Part shown: piece by piece, positions 9,495 through 21,200 of the stretch
Layout of the letters: each line of letters opens with the position of its first letter
Numbering within the stretch: the first letter of the stretch is position 1
Assembly: GCF_001665685.1 (NCBI RefSeq)
Contig: NZ_LZTB01000017.1
Span: 1-64,000 of the forward strand
Length of the DNA: 64,000 bases
Origin: Mycobacterium sp. 852013-50091_SCH5140682
GTDB taxonomy: Bacteria > Actinomycetota > Actinomycetes > Mycobacteriales > Mycobacteriaceae
Reading direction: 5' to 3'
Position numbers and translations under genes: made by a program
Notes under the pieces: generated by a model
Database searches by the model: none
The model's input: the letters and a program-made list of their open reading frames with translations, nothing else
Told to the model about the DNA's origin: nothing

Positions 9495-12400
9495 GTGACC
9501 CAACTCGATGACGCCCCAAGAGTTTCGGTGGATTTGGCCAGCCGCTACCGGGTGGACTCCGGCCCGGTGTTGCTCACCGGCGTTCAGGCGGTGGCACGGC
9601 AGTTCGTCGAACAACACGAGCGGGACCGGCGCGCAGGCCACAAGGTGGCGACGTTCGTATCGGGATATCCGGGCAGCCCGTTGGCCGGGTTGGACAAGTT
9701 GCTGGCCGGTATCGACGGGCTGTCGCAACGCCACGATGTGACGCTGGTGCCGGGGATGAACGAGGAACTGGCGGCGACGTCGGTGTGGGGCAGTCAGTTG
9801 GAGCTGCCGCAGGACACCCGCACACATGATGGTGTCGTCGGCGTCTGGTACGGCAAGGGGCCGGGGTTGGACCGCGCGACCGACGCGTTGCGGCACCTGA
9901 CCGTCTACGGCGTAAACCCGTCGGGTGGTGTGCTGTTGATGGTCGGTGACGATCCTGCCGCGAAATCGTCCACGGTGCCCGCCTCCAGCGAACGCGCACT
10001 GGCCGCGATGAACATCCCGGTGCTGTTCCCCCGCAACGCCGAGGAGATCATCGGCTTCGGGCTGTACGGCGTCGCGCTGTCACGCGCCTCGGGTTGCCCC
10101 GTCGCCCTCAAAATCAATGCCGATGTGGCAGACGGCCTTTGGACCGTGCAGCGCAACTACGCGGACTTGGCGATCACCGTGCCGGAACTTCAGTGGCAGG
10201 GCAGAGCGTGGACCTACCGGCAGCGGGTCATGGCGGCGCCACCGGACAGCGTGCTGGCCGAAGCCGATCTGTACGGGCCGCGCTGGACGATGGTGCAGGC
10301 TTTCAATGACGCCAACGACATCGACCGCATCGAGGTCGACCCGGCGGACGCGTGGCTGGGCATCGTCGCGGTCGGAACCGCCTACGACGCCGTGCGGCAG
10401 ACGCTCGACGAACTCGGGCTGACCGACGAGGATCTGCACCACCGCGGCATCCGGGTGCTGCGCGTGGGCATGCCGTACCCGCTGGGGGCCGAGCGGATCC
10501 GACAGCTGGCGCGCGACGTCGACACCGTGCTGATTGTCGAAGACAAGACGACGTTCATGGAAACCCAAGTGATGCAGGCACTTTACGGTTCCGCACAGCG
10601 CCCGCAGGTCATCGGTAAGCAGGATGCCGCCGGGCAACCACTGATCCCCGCCGACGGCGAACTCACCGCGGCACGGCTGCTGCGCCCCCTGCATCGGGTG
10701 CTCAACCCACGGGTGCCTGTCGCGCCGCTGCCCCCGCCCCGCCTCGAGCTCACCCCGTTGAGCACAGCGCGCACGCCGTACTTCTGCTCGGGCTGCCCGC
10801 ACAATCGGTCCACCGTTGTGCCCGACGGTTCGCTGGCGGCAGGCGGCATCGGATGCCACACCCTGGTGACCATGTCGGCGCGTCCCGAATCGGCGGTCAC
10901 CGGGCTGACCCAGATGGGCGGCGAGGGCACCCAGTGGATCGGCCAGGCGCGGTATTCCGGCGTCAAACACATCTTCCAGAACATCGGCGACGGAACGTAT
11001 TTCCACTCCGGACAGTTGGCGGTGCAAGCCTGTGTGGCCGCCGGGGTCAACATCACCTACAAGATCCTCTACAACTCGGCTGTCGCGATGACCGGCGCAC
11101 AAGACGCCGAGGCCGCGCTCGGGGTGCCCGCGCTCACCCACAAGCTCACCACCGAAGGCGTCCGGCGGATCATCGTGTGCGCCGAGGACCCCACGCGTTA
11201 CCCGGCGAGCAGCCTCGCGTCGGGAACCCTGCTGTGGCGCCGGGATCGGCTCGACGAGGCGCAACGGATCCTGCGCGACACCGAGGGCGTGACCGTCCTG
11301 ATCTACGACCAGCAGTGCGCGGCCGAGGCGCGGCGCAAGCGCAAGCGAGGTCTGCAACCGGTGCGCCGCACGCGGGTGGTGATCAACGAGGCCGTGTGCG
11401 AGGGCTGCGGAGACTGCGGCGTGAAGAGCAACTGCCTGTCGGTGCAGCCCGTGGACACCGAATTCGGCCGCAAGACCCGCATCGACCAGACCAGCTGCAA
11501 CACCGACTACAGCTGCCTTGACGGGGACTGCCCGTCGTTCGTCACCGTCGAACTGCCCGAACACCAGGAACGCTCGGCGCGTACGACGCCGGCCCTGCCC
11601 GACCTGACCCAGCCGCCGGTGACCCGACCTGCGTCGACCTGCAACATCTTCCTGGCGGGCATCGGCGGGACGGGCATCGTGACCGTCAACCAGGTGCTCG
11701 GGGTCGCGGCCCTGCAGGCCGGGCTGCACGTGCAGGGGCTCGACCAGACCGGCCTGAGCCAGAAGGCCGGCCCGGTCACGTCGCACCTGCGACTGAGCAC
11801 AAGCCCGATCACCTCGTCGAACCGCGTCAGCCCGGCGACGGCCGACTGCCTGCTTGCCTTCGACCTGCTGACCGCCGCCGATGCGCGAAACCTGCGGTAC
11901 GCGCACAGCTCCCGCACGGTCGCGGTGGCCTCGACCAGTCGCACGGCGACCGGCGCCATGGTGGCCGACCCGCAGGTGACTCACCCCGACGACCATGCCC
12001 TGCTGGACCGGCTCAGTGTGTCGACGCGGGACCTGCTCAGCTTCGACGCGCTGGCGGCCGCTGAGGCCTTGTTCGGGTCGACCGCCGCCGCGAACTTCCT
12101 GCTGGTGGGCGCCGCCGTGCAACTCGGCGCGCTGCCCATCCCGGCGGCCGTCGTGGAACGCGCCATCGAGCTCAACGGTGTGGCGGTCGCCACCAACGTG
12201 GCTGCCTTCCGCTGGGGCCGGGCCGCGGTGTGCGCCCCCGAGGCGTTCGCCGAGGCGACGACTCCCGCTGCCGCCGAGAGCCGCACCGTCCCGGCGCTGC
12301 CCGCCGCGATGGCCGGCCGCATCACTGTGGCAGAACCGGTGCGGCCCTTGGTCGAACGTCGCGCTGCCGAACTCGTCGCCTACCAGAGCCGGGCAGTGGC

Positions 12401-12956
12401 CGCCGAGTACCTCGACGTGATCGAGGCGGTGTGGGCCGCGGAACGCCGACTGGGCGACCGGACGGAATTCAGCACGGCGGTCATCGAAGGACTGTTCAAA
12501 CTGACCGCCTACAAGGACGAGTACGAAGTGGCCCGGCTGCTCACCGATCCTGCTTTCGCAGCGTCTGTGCAAGCGCAGTTCCCGGGTGCCACCGACCTCA
12601 CCTACCGGCTGCATCCGCCGGCGCTGCGGGCCATGGGCCGTCGTTCGAAGATCGGGTTCGGGCCGCGCAGCCACCTGACCCTGCGGCTACTGGCCAAGGG
12701 AAAGCGACTGCGGGGCACCGTCTTCGACCCGTTCGGCCATGCGTCGCTGCGTCGCACCGAACGTGCGCTGTTGACGCACTACCGGGACATGGTGCTCGGC
12801 GCGGCCGCGACGCTGACTGTCGAGGGCTATGACACCGCCGTCGCCGCGGCGGCCGCAGCCGATCTGGTGCGTGGCTACGAATCGGTCAAGCTGGGCACCA
12901 TTGCCCGCTACCGCGACCGGTTGGCCGAGTTGGGTTTCGAACCGCCGTCGCTCTGA
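9495..12956 (+). CDS. Indolepyruvate ferredoxin oxidoreductase, single-chain
   Basis: A 1153-aa fused 2-oxoacid:ferredoxin oxidoreductase that oxidatively decarboxylates aryl or branched 2-oxo acids to acyl-CoA with TPP and Fe-S clusters. The N-terminal pyrimidine-binding part has FVSGYPGSPLAGLDKLL. The TPP/Mg part has CSGCPHN (about 431) and NIGDGTYFHSGQLA. A ferredoxin-like segment begins near residue 635 (CEGCGDCGVKSNC, then CNTDYSCLDGDC). From about 719 the gamma-type domain begins with AGIGGTGIVTVNQVLG. The fused layout is typical of aerobic actinobacteria and proteobacteria. The start is GTG at 9495, 105 bases after glcD, with a weak ribosome binding site. The Lrp-type regulator upstream suggests amino acid control. 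Confidence 0.92.
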   Translation: MTQLDDAPRVSVDLASRYRVDSGPVLLTGVQAVARQFVEQHERDRRAGHKVATFVSGYPGSPLAGLDKLLAGIDGLSQRHDVTLVPGMNEELAATSVWGSQLELPQDTRTHDGVVGVWYGKGPGLDRATDALRHLTVYGVNPSGGVLLMVGDDPAAKSSTVPASSERALAAMNIPVLFPRNAEEIIGFGLYGVALSRASGCPVALKINADVADGLWTVQRNYADLAITVPELQWQGRAWTYRQRVMAAPPDSVLAEADLYGPRWTMVQAFNDANDIDRIEVDPADAWLGIVAVGTAYDAVRQTLDELGLTDEDLHHRGIRVLRVGMPYPLGAERIRQLARDVDTVLIVEDKTTFMETQVMQALYGSAQRPQVIGKQDAAGQPLIPADGELTAARLLRPLHRVLNPRVPVAPLPPPRLELTPLSTARTPYFCSGCPHNRSTVVPDGSLAAGGIGCHTLVTMSARPESAVTGLTQMGGEGTQWIGQARYSGVKHIFQNIGDGTYFHSGQLAVQACVAAGVNITYKILYNSAVAMTGAQDAEAALGVPALTHKLTTEGVRRIIVCAEDPTRYPASSLASGTLLWRRDRLDEAQRILRDTEGVTVLIYDQQCAAEARRKRKRGLQPVRRTRVVINEAVCEGCGDCGVKSNCLSVQPVDTEFGRKTRIDQTSCNTDYSCLDGDCPSFVTVELPEHQERSARTTPALPDLTQPPVTRPASTCNIFLAGIGGTGIVTVNQVLGVAALQAGLHVQGLDQTGLSQKAGPVTSHLRLSTSPITSSNRVSPATADCLLAFDLLTAADARNLRYAHSSRTVAVASTSRTATGAMVADPQVTHPDDHALLDRLSVSTRDLLSFDALAAAEALFGSTAAANFLLVGAAVQLGALPIPAAVVERAIELNGVAVATNVAAFRWGRAAVCAPEAFAEATTPAAAESRTVPALPAAMAGRITVAEPVRPLVERRAAELVAYQSRAVAAEYLDVIEAVWAAERRLGDRTEFSTAVIEGLFKLTAYKDEYEVARLLTDPAFAASVQAQFPGATDLTYRLHPPALRAMGRRSKIGFGPRSHLTLRLLAKGKRLRGTVFDPFGHASLRRTERALLTHYRDMVLGAAATLTVEGYDTAVAAAAAADLVRGYESVKLGTIARYRDRLAELGFEPPSL

Positions 12957-12972
12957 CATCCACGGCTGCAAG

Positions 12973-14163
12973 TCAGGGAAGCGCGCTCCCGAGCGCGGCG
13001 TCGACAGCGCCGGGACTCAGCACGTGGTCGAGCGCGGTGATCGCACAGCCCACCATGCTTGAACGTTCCCGGTGGATGGCCGGCATGATCTGCAGTGTGC
13101 GGGTGGCCAGCGCAGTAGCGTTGCCGTACAAGGTCTCTCGCATGCCCGCGACGAACACGTCGTAGGCGCCGACCATGTCGCCTGCGACGACCAACGCGGC
13201 AGGGTTGAGCAGATTGACCGCGGCCGCGAGCACTTCGCCGATGTGACGTCCGCTTTCCCGGATCATGCGGCGGGCCTCGGCATCTCCGCTGTGCGCCAGC
13301 ATGACGACGTCACGCAGATGCCCGACGGGGTGGCCGCCGCGCTGCAGATCGCGAACCAGCGCCCAGCCACCGGCGATTGCCTCCAGACAGCCGGTGTCGC
13401 CGCAGCGGCACGGGACTCCCGCGGCGGCCGGGGTCTTGCTGTGGCCGAACTCGCCGGCAGCCTGAACCGCGCCGCGCTGCAGCCGCCCGCCCATGATGAG
13501 GCCGGCCCCCAGCCCGGTCGAGGCCTTGACCACCAGCATGTCGTCGAATTCTCCAAGGCCACCGCGCCTTTCGGCCAGGGCGATGACATTGGCGTCGTTG
13601 TCCATGAGCACCGGCGCGTCGGTGAGGCCCCGGAAGTACGGAGTCAGCGGCACGCCGTCCCAACCACCCATGTTGGGAGAATCGAGGCTGGCACCGGATT
13701 GCTGATCGACGGTACCGGGAAGACTCAATCCCACACCGAAGATGCGGGCGCCGCGACGGCCGGAGTCGTCGAGTAGGGCGTCGAGACGCTTGACGAGATC
13801 GGGCATCAATTCACCGGGGCCGATACCCGGCTCCTGGTCGATCTCGCTGGAGGCCAAGATGTCACCCGCGAGGTTGCACAGTGCGAGCTGGGTGCGACTG
13901 CGGCCGATGGCCGCCGCGAACACCACACCGGCGTCGACATTGAACATCAGCTGCGCGGCCGGGCGCCCGCCGGTCGACGCCGCCTGGTCCTGCTCGGTCA
14001 CCAGTCCCAGTGATTCGAGGGCAACCACCCTGGCGGTCACGGCGGTGCGCGACAGGCCGGTGATCCGCCCGATCTCGGCGCGGGTGACGGTCCGGTGGTC
14101 CCGGATCACCGCAAACACTTCTCCCGGCGTCGGAGCTACCGCAGGAAGTGCCATGGCCTCCAT
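12973..14163 (-). CDS. ROK-family sugar-responsive regulator
   Basis: A 396-aa ROK protein with an N-terminal winged HTH (TRAEIGRITGLSRTAVTARV, residues about 20-45) fused to a sugar-kinase-like domain. The Zn-binding CRCGDTGCLEA motif and the sugar-site DNDANVIALAE motif are present. It is likely a repressor that responds to a sugar or sugar phosphate. Two ATGs (14163, 14154) precede the HTH; I used the first, and an extension to 14226 would run into the operator region. It is divergent from zwf-edd-eda with strong palindromes in between, so control of the Entner-Doudoroff operon and of itself is probable. Confidence 0.85.
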   Translation of the reverse strand: MEAMALPAVAPTPGEVFAVIRDHRTVTRAEIGRITGLSRTAVTARVVALESLGLVTEQDQAASTGGRPAAQLMFNVDAGVVFAAAIGRSRTQLALCNLAGDILASSEIDQEPGIGPGELMPDLVKRLDALLDDSGRRGARIFGVGLSLPGTVDQQSGASLDSPNMGGWDGVPLTPYFRGLTDAPVLMDNDANVIALAERRGGLGEFDDMLVVKASTGLGAGLIMGGRLQRGAVQAAGEFGHSKTPAAAGVPCRCGDTGCLEAIAGGWALVRDLQRGGHPVGHLRDVVMLAHSGDAEARRMIRESGRHIGEVLAAAVNLLNPAALVVAGDMVGAYDVFVAGMRETLYGNATALATRTLQIMPAIHRERSSMVGCAITALDHVLSPGAVDAALGSALP

Positions 14164-14196
14164 TGAAGCAAGACGTCCAGCTCCAGAGCAAACGTA

Positions 14197-14239
14197 AGCA
14201 AGCCTATTTAGGTATTTCAAATACATAAGTTCGCTTGCT
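14197..14239. promoter_or_regulatory. Nested palindromes between ROK regulator and zwf
   Basis: Outer arms AGCAAGC (14197-14203) and GCTTGCT (14233-14239) enclose a perfect 13-bp palindrome GTATTTCAAATAC (14212-14224). A further AGCAAG occurs at 14168-14173 on the regulator side. ROK regulators often bind AT-rich palindromes with TTT/AAA, so this is the best candidate for the regulator's operator. Confidence 0.55.
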
Positions 14240-14300
14240 AAAGCCCTAAGGGGGCGGTAGTTTCCCTACTGAACCGATCAAGCTCCATCAAGGAGGATCA

Positions 14301-15776
14301 GTGATCCGTACACCGCGACCCGTTGACCCCTGCGATTTCGTGATCTTCGGCGGCACCGGCGACCTGGCGGTCCGCAAGCTGCTGCCCGCCCTATACCTAC
14401 GTGACCGCGACGGCCAGTTGACCGAAGGCACCCGAATCATCGGCGTCGCCAAGGCCGGCCTCGATGAGCCCGGCTACCGCGACAAGATCCAGGCCGAACT
14501 GGCCAGATTCGTCCCCTCCGGCCTGCTGGAAACCGACACCATCGAACGTTTCCTGGCCCGGCTGCGCTTCGTCAGCATCGACCTGACCCAGCCCTCCGAC
14601 TACACCGCCGTCGCCGCCGTGCTGGCGTTGTCGAGCGTCGATATCCGGGTCTTCTACCTGGCCTGCGCGCCTGCGCTGTTCGGGCCGATCTGCGCCGCGC
14701 TGGACACGCATGGCGTGGTCACCGAGAGCGCGCGAGTGGTGCTGGAGAAGCCCATCGGACGTGACCTCGCTTCGGCGCGGGAGATCAACGACGCTGTCGG
14801 AGCAGTCTTCGCCGAGCACCAGATCTTCCGGATCGACCACTATCTCGGCAAGGAGAGTGTGCAGAACCTCCTGGTCACGCGCTTCGCGAATACGTTGTTG
14901 GAGCCGTTGTGGAATTCCAGCCGCATCGACCACGTCCAGATCACCGCTGCCGAATCGATTGGCGTGGGAACCCGCGGCGACTACTACGACCGCTCCGGAG
15001 CACTGCGCGACATGCTGCAGAACCACCTGCTGCAGGTGCTGTGCCTGGTGGCGATGGAACCACCTACACACGTCAACCGCGAATCGGTGCGTGACGAGAA
15101 GCGCAAGGTGCTCCAAGCGCTGGCGCCGATGTCGGCCGACGACATCAAACGCGATACCGTCACCGGCCAGTACGGTCCCGGTCTGGTCGACGGCGAAGTC
15201 GTCGGCAGCTACCGTGACGACGCCGAGAACCCGGAAAGCCTCACCGAGACCTTCGTTGCGATCAAGGCAGAGATCAGGAACTGGCGCTGGGCCGGGGTGC
15301 CGTTCTACCTGCGCACCGGGAAACGCATGTCGCAACGCTCGTCGGAGATCGTCGTGCAGTTCAAACCCGTTCCGCTACCGATGTTTCCGGGCATCGAAGG
15401 CGCGTCAGAGCCGAACCGGTTGATCATCTCGCTGCAACCCGACGAAGAGATCCGCCTGGAGATGACCGCGAAAGAACCGGGCTCTGGCGGGCGGCTGCGA
15501 CCGGTGTCACTAGCGCTCAACTACACCGAGGCGTTCCAGGACCGGTCCCCTGATGCCTATGAACGCCTGCTCATGGACGTCGTGCGGGGCGACCCGACGC
15601 TGTTCATGCGCCGCGACGAGGTCGAGGCAGCGTGGGCCTGGGCCGAACCGATCCTGCACCACTGGCAGGACTCCGGCCGCGTGCCACGGATCTACCCCGC
15701 GGGCACCGATGGACCTGTAGACGCAGCCACCCTGATCGAGCGCGACGGCCGTCGCTGGCACGAAGGAGCCGCATGA
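14301..15776 (+). CDS. zwf: Glucose-6-phosphate 1-dehydrogenase
   Basis: A 491-aa enzyme oxidising glucose 6-phosphate to 6-phosphogluconolactone with NAD(P)+. The N-terminal coenzyme site is [17 protein letters not shown], with Thr where many G6PDHs have Ser. The active-site signature [13 protein letters not shown] lies near residues 176-188, containing the catalytic His and substrate Lys. Length is standard. The start is GTG at 14301 with a perfect AGGAGG at 14291-14296. It is first in an operon with edd and eda, overlapping edd by ATGA, so here it feeds the Entner-Doudoroff route rather than only the pentose phosphate pathway. No 6-phosphogluconolactonase gene is in the operon. Confidence 0.95.
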   Translation: MIRTPRPVDPCDFVIFGGTGDLAVRKLLPALYLRDRDGQLTEGTRIIGVAKAGLDEPGYRDKIQAELARFVPSGLLETDTIERFLARLRFVSIDLTQPSDYTAVAAVLALSSVDIRVFYLACAPALFGPICAALDTHGVVTESARVVLEKPIGRDLASAREINDAVGAVFAEHQIFRIDHYLGKESVQNLLVTRFANTLLEPLWNSSRIDHVQITAAESIGVGTRGDYYDRSGALRDMLQNHLLQVLCLVAMEPPTHVNRESVRDEKRKVLQALAPMSADDIKRDTVTGQYGPGLVDGEVVGSYRDDAENPESLTETFVAIKAEIRNWRWAGVPFYLRTGKRMSQRSSEIVVQFKPVPLPMFPGIEGASEPNRLIISLQPDEEIRLEMTAKEPGSGGRLRPVSLALNYTEAFQDRSPDAYERLLMDVVRGDPTLFMRRDEVEAAWAWAEPILHHWQDSGRVPRIYPAGTDGPVDAATLIERDGRRWHEGAA

Positions 15777-17605
15777 TGACCACGCTCAATTCCGTCGTCG
15801 CCGCCGTGACCCAGCGGATCACCGAGCGCAGCGCCACGACCCGCACCGCCTACCTTGAGCGCGTCGCCGCCGAGACCAGCCGCGGTCCGGCCCGCGGTCG
15901 ACTGGCATGTGCCAACCTCGCCCACGGCTTCGCCGCTGCCGGGCCACCCGACAAGAAGGCGCTCCGCCATATCGTCAAGCCCAACATCGCGATCGTGTCG
16001 TCGTACAACGACATGCTCTCGGCACACAAGCCGTTCGAAGACTACCCCGCCCAACTCAAGGCGGCGGCGCTGAATTCGGGTGCCATCGCGCAGATGGCCG
16101 GCGGCGTTCCGGCGATGTGCGACGGCATCACCCAGGGCCGAGCCGGGATGCAGCTGTCGCTGTTCTCGCGCGACGTCATCGCCATGTCGACGGCAATCGC
16201 CCTGTCCCACGACATGTTCGACGCCGCACTGATGCTCGGCGTGTGCGACAAGATCGTGCCGGGCATGCTGATCGGCGCGCTGAGCTTCGGCCATCTGCCC
16301 GCGATCTTCGTGCCGGCGGGCCCGATGGAGTCTGGCCTGCCCAACGGCGAAAAGGCAAGAATCCGACAGCTTTATGCCGAAGGAAAGGTCGACCGGGAGG
16401 CGCTGCTCGACGCCGAGGCGGCCTCCTATCACGGCCGCGGCACCTGCACTTTCTATGGCACCGCGAACTCCAACCAGCTGCTGATGGAGGCCATGGGTCT
16501 GCATCTACCAGGCTCCAGCCTCGTCAGCCCCGACACCCCGCTGCGCGATGCGCTGACCGCCGCGGCGGGTGCGCGGGCAGGCGAGATCACCGCATTGGGC
16601 GACGAGTACACCCCGGTCGGCGAAGTGGCCGACGAACGCGCCGTGGTCAACGGGGCCGTCGCACTACTGGCGACAGGTGGCTCCACCAATCACACCATGC
16701 ATCTGGTCGCCATTGCCCGCGCCGCCGGAATCATCTTGACCTGGAACGACATTGCCGAGCTGTCGGCCGTGGTGCCGCTGTTGGCGCGGATCTATCCGAA
16801 CGGCAAAGCCGACGTCAATCACTTCCAGGCCGCGGGCGGCATGGCGTTCCTGATCAGGTCTCTGCTCGACGCCGGGCTCATGCACGACGACGTACGCACC
16901 GTCGTCGGACCCGGATTGCGCCGCTATACCCGCGAACCGCGACTGCTCGACGGCTCGCTGCAGTGGGTCGACGGCGTGCCCGACAGCCTCGACACGTCAG
17001 TCCTGCGGAGCGTCGACGCGCCGTTCGCTCCTGACGGCGGCCTGAAGACGTTGACCGGCAACCTCGGAACGAGCGTCATCAAGACGTCGGCCGTCGACGC
17101 CGCGCACCGCACCGTGACCGCTCCGGCTGTGGTGTTCGACAGCCAGGAGGAATTCCTGGATGCGTTCAAGTCCGGCGCCCTCGACCGCGACTTCGTGGGG
17201 GTGGTGCGCTACCAGGGCCCGCAGGGCCTCGGTATGCCCGAGCTGCACAAACTGACTCCGGCCATGGGTGTGCTGCAGGACCGCGGCTACCGCGTGGCCC
17301 TGGTGACCGACGGCCGGATGTCCGGCGCGTCGGGCAAGGTGCCCGCCGCGATCCACCTGACCCCCGAAGCCGCCGCAGGCGGTCCCCTGGCCAGGTTGCG
17401 CGACGGCGACGTCATCACCATCGACGCTACCACCGGCACGTTGTCGGTCGACGTCACCGCCGAGGAATTCGACTCCCGCCCGCACACCGGGCAGGCCCCG
17501 ACCGCCGATGAATGGATCGGCACCGGCCGGGAACTTTTTGCCAGCATGCGTGCCGGCGTCGGGCCAGCCGACGAGGGCGCCACGATCTTCAGGAGTGCCG
17601 TATGA
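15773..17605 (+). CDS. edd: 6-phosphogluconate dehydratase
   Basis: A 610-aa [4Fe-4S] dehydratase of the IlvD/Edd family converting 6-phosphogluconate to 2-keto-3-deoxy-6-phosphogluconate. Cluster and active-site segments are visible: [57 protein letters not shown] and [20 protein letters not shown]. Length matches E. coli Edd. The ATG at 15773 overlaps the zwf stop; a second ATG at 15776 is equally possible, with GGAG 4 or 7 bases upstream. Both ends overlap neighbouring genes, giving strict translational coupling across the pathway. Confidence 0.95.
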   Translation: MMTTLNSVVAAVTQRITERSATTRTAYLERVAAETSRGPARGRLACANLAHGFAAAGPPDKKALRHIVKPNIAIVSSYNDMLSAHKPFEDYPAQLKAAALNSGAIAQMAGGVPAMCDGITQGRAGMQLSLFSRDVIAMSTAIALSHDMFDAALMLGVCDKIVPGMLIGALSFGHLPAIFVPAGPMESGLPNGEKARIRQLYAEGKVDREALLDAEAASYHGRGTCTFYGTANSNQLLMEAMGLHLPGSSLVSPDTPLRDALTAAAGARAGEITALGDEYTPVGEVADERAVVNGAVALLATGGSTNHTMHLVAIARAAGIILTWNDIAELSAVVPLLARIYPNGKADVNHFQAAGGMAFLIRSLLDAGLMHDDVRTVVGPGLRRYTREPRLLDGSLQWVDGVPDSLDTSVLRSVDAPFAPDGGLKTLTGNLGTSVIKTSAVDAAHRTVTAPAVVFDSQEEFLDAFKSGALDRDFVGVVRYQGPQGLGMPELHKLTPAMGVLQDRGYRVALVTDGRMSGASGKVPAAIHLTPEAAAGGPLARLRDGDVITIDATTGTLSVDVTAEEFDSRPHTGQAPTADEWIGTGRELFASMRAGVGPADEGATIFRSAV

Positions 17606-18228
17606 CCATCGAATCCCTGCTCGATCTCGTCCCCGTCATCCCCGTCGTGGTGGTGCACGACGCCGCCGACGCGGTGCCGATCGCCAAGGCCCTCGTCAAC
17701 GGCGGACTGCCGGTGATCGAGCTGACCCTCCGTACCCCGGCCGCCCTTGAGGCCATCAAACGCATCGCCAACGAGGTACCCGAGATCCTCGTGGGTGCGG
17801 GCACCATCATCGACACGCAGCAGCCTGCGCAGGCTCTGGCCAACGGAGCGCAGTTCCTGGTGTCGCCGGGCAGCACCCCCGCACTGTTGGGAGCCATGCA
17901 GGACAGTGGATTACCGCATCTGCCGGGGGTCTCCACGGTGTCGGAGGTGCTCCAGCTCCTCGAACACGGCTACACCGAACTCAAGTTCTTCCCCGCCGAA
18001 CCGGCAGGCGGCGCGGCGTATCTGCGCGCCGTCCAGTCACCGGTTCCCGCGGCCCGGTTCTGCCCCACCGGTGGCATCACGCCGGCCAACATGGGTGACT
18101 ACCTGGCGAGCCCGAACGTGGGGTGCGTGGGTGGAAGCTGGCTGACGCCGGCCGATGTCGTGGCACGCCAAGACTGGCGCACCATCGCGCATCTGGCCCG
18201 CACCGCCCGCGATCTCGTGTTGCTTTGA
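17602..18228 (+). CDS. eda: KDPG aldolase
   Basis: A 208-aa class I aldolase splitting 2-keto-3-deoxy-6-phosphogluconate into pyruvate and glyceraldehyde 3-phosphate. The Schiff-base lysine is Lys128 in LKFFPAE and the general base is Glu40 in [10 protein letters not shown]; both align with the E. coli residues 133 and 45. The phosphate site is in [15 protein letters not shown] lies six bases before the ATG at 17602, which overlaps the edd stop. It completes the zwf-edd-eda operon, and a strong hairpin follows the stop. Confidence 0.95.
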   Translation: MTIESLLDLVPVIPVVVVHDAADAVPIAKALVNGGLPVIELTLRTPAALEAIKRIANEVPEILVGAGTIIDTQQPAQALANGAQFLVSPGSTPALLGAMQDSGLPHLPGVSTVSEVLQLLEHGYTELKFFPAEPAGGAAYLRAVQSPVPAARFCPTGGITPANMGDYLASPNVGCVGGSWLTPADVVARQDWRTIAHLARTARDLVLL

Positions 18229-18230
18229 GC

Positions 18231-18290
18231 GCCGAGTGGCCAGTTGTTGCACGGCTTTGCCGAAAAAGCGTGCGCAACTGGCCATTCGGC
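18231..18290. terminator. Strong bidirectional terminator between eda and the kinase gene
   Basis: Arms at 18231-18253 and 18269-18290 pair over about 22 bases with one G-U and one mismatch, with a 15-base loop. It begins just after the eda stop and ends just before the stop of the convergent kinase gene, so it can end transcripts from both sides. Confidence 0.8.
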
Positions 18291-18293
18291 GAA

Positions 18294-21200
18294 TCACGTC
18301 AGTCCGGCGTCCTCCAGCAGCCGAGTCAGGCCGACTTCGGCGCATCGGGTGACCGCAGGGTGACCGAGGCCATCGGCTCGCCGTCCGAGAGCCACGAGGG
18401 TTTCCGCGACGAGCAACCCTGCCTGCAGAGCGGCCCACGAGCGTTGTGCGCCATCGATTCCGGCGCCCAGCTGCTCGGCCCGCCGCAACGCCTCGGCCCG
18501 CTCGTCCGCCGAATCGCTCGCGGCCAGCAACCGCACACCGGAGTCCTCGTCGAGTTCGGCAGTGATGGTGGCGATTCCATCAGCACCAGCTGCCACCGCG
18601 CCCGCCGCTCGCAAGCGCTCCGCCACCGCCGCGGGGATCGGCAGGCCGAGCCGGATCCGCAGATTGGTCATCACCGCGGCGAGCCGGGGCAGGTCGAGCC
18701 GTTCGGCGGCCCGCATACCGTCGGCCAGTCGGCTACCCGCGGCATCGAGGTCGCCGTCGGCCGCTTTGAGCCGGGCCGCCGTTCCGTACAGCGCGATCAT
18801 GTAATCCACCGCGCCGCCTTCGGAACCGAGTGCGTAGCTCTCCTCGATGATGCGCGACGCCTCGGCCAACTCTCCTGTGTCATAGAGCAATTCACCGAGC
18901 AGCGCACCCGCTACCCGCACCGCGTGAGAGTGCGGTCCCAGCGCCGTGCCCATCCCGTGGGCCTGCCGTAGCGCATCCATCGCCCCGGGGATGTCCAGTT
19001 GATGCTTGGCGGCGATGGCATCGAAGCACAGCCGGTACACGGGGGCGAACGCACCCATCAGGTCGTGATACCGCGCGGCGAAGGCCGAGCGCTGCCGCGC
19101 GGCCTCATAGTCGAAGCGGTAGATGGCCGCGAAGGTGGCGATATTCCCCGCCACACCGGCGACCCGGGGCGGCAGAGTGTCCGGCCGGGCCAGCACCTCG
19201 GCGACCAACTCTTCGATGCGGTCGGTGTGGTCCCCGAAAGCCTCTGCGACACTTCGCACCACGTCAGAGTCGACGCGAAGGTCCGTCTGAACCGATTCTG
19301 GCAGCCCGCTGTTCTTCAGCGCCGTCTCGAATCGGTTGAGGGCGGTGTAGGTTTCCGCCCGGCGCTGCAGCAGGATGTTCGCCCACGCGATGACGAGTTG
19401 CAGCGGAGCCCGCGCCACGACCGCCTGCGCCGGGAGCTTCCTGACGATCGCCAGAAACGTCGTCATCTTCGACTGCTCGAGCAGATAGGTCTCATCCTGC
19501 TCGACCAACTCGATCGCATAGGCCGGATCCCCGGCGGCCAGAGCATGATCCACCGCATCATTGAGGTCGTGGTTGGCGGCGAACCAGGCCGCTGCCGTCC
19601 GGTGCAGATCGGTGATGACGTCGGGCCGTTCGCGCGCCAGCCGGCGCCGCAGAAATTCGGCGAACATGTGGTGGTACCGGAACCAGGCGCGGTCTTCGCA
19701 GGCCCGGCGCAGGAACAGACCACGCCGCTCCACCTCCTCGAGCCGAGCCTGACCGCCGGACACCCCCGCTAGCACGCCTGCCAGCGCACCGCACGTGCGT
19801 TCGGTGATCGAGGTCAGCATGAGGAAATCGAGCAGGTCGGGTTCCAATGTGTCCAAGACGTTTTCGGCGAGAAACTCACCGATCGCCTCACCGACGACCA
19901 CGTCGTGCTCCGCGATGCGGGCGAGCAGGCTCGCGGCGTCCTCGGCTCCCCGCAACGACAGGGTGGCCAGCTGCAGCGCGGCAGCCCATCCGTCGGTCGA
20001 GGTGGTCAACGCCGCCACGTCGGTGGGTGAGAGGTCGAGCTTCCCCACCTCGAGCAATAGCGCCCGAGATTCTTCGACGTCGAAACGCATGTTGCTCTCG
20101 TTGATTTCGACGAGCTCGTCGTGAATCCTGAGCTTGCTCAAGGGAAGTCCCGAACCCGACCAACTGGTCACGATGAGCTGCAGATGATGGCATCCGTTGT
20201 CGATGAGGAATCCGAGGGCCGCGACGGTGCGCGGGTCGGACACCCGATGCCAATCGTCGATCACCACGGCCATTCGCTCACCGCTGGCATGGATTTCGTC
20301 GATCAGGGCGGTCAGCACGTAGCGATCGGCGTCCTCGCCGTGCTCCTCCAGCGTCGCCCCCAGCGACTCGGCCAGGCTGGGCCGGACCCGGCGGATGGCC
20401 TCGACCAGGTGCGCCAAGAACCACACCACGTTGTTGTCGTCCTCGTCGATGGTCAACCAACCGACCGCGACACCGGCACCGGCGAGTTCGTCGCGCCACT
20501 GGGCCGCCAGCGTGCTCTTGCCGTAACCCAATGGGGCATGGATGAATACGAGGCGCCGCCGACCGCCGTCGCGCAGCAGGCGGGTGAGCCGCTCCCGGTT
20601 GACCAGGCCCTTGACCGGGGTCGCGGGGCGGTACTTGGTGGCCGGTGTGGGCGGCGGGGTGACGGTGCGGCGCCGCTCGGCCGACGGCGGGGGTGGTGCC
20701 TGCCGTTCGACCCCGAGTTCGACGGGCTTGGCCATCGCGTCGACGCCGAGCTTGTTGTGTTGCTGCACGTCGCGCAGGAGGTCGCCGAGTTCAGCGGCGC
20801 CGGCAGGGCGCTGCGCGGGATCGCGCGACATCGCCTGCTCGATGGCGGCCGCCACATCACCGGGCATACCCCGCTCTCGCAGGTCCGGGATCGGCTGCGA
20901 GGTGATCCTCAGGAACTGGGCCACCACCTTCTCGCCCTGTTTGCGTTCGAACGCTGCATGTCCGGTGAGTGCGCAGAACAGCGTTGCGCCAAGCGAATAC
21001 ACATCGGAGGCGACGGAAGGAGCGCCCCCTTCGAGAACCTCGGGCGCGGTGAAAGCAGGTGATCCGGTGATGAGACCCGACGACGTCTGGAATCCACCGG
21101 AGACCCGGGCGATCCCGAAGTCCGTCAACTGCGGCTCACCGTAGTCGGACAGCAGGATGTTCCCGGGTTTGACGTCGCGGTGCAGGATGCCTGCGCCGTG

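Noticed and set aside
10080..12674. An 864-aa open frame on the minus strand opposite the indolepyruvate oxidoreductase
   Set aside because: Same composition bias, no motif, no ribosome binding site; the plus strand has a complete enzyme.
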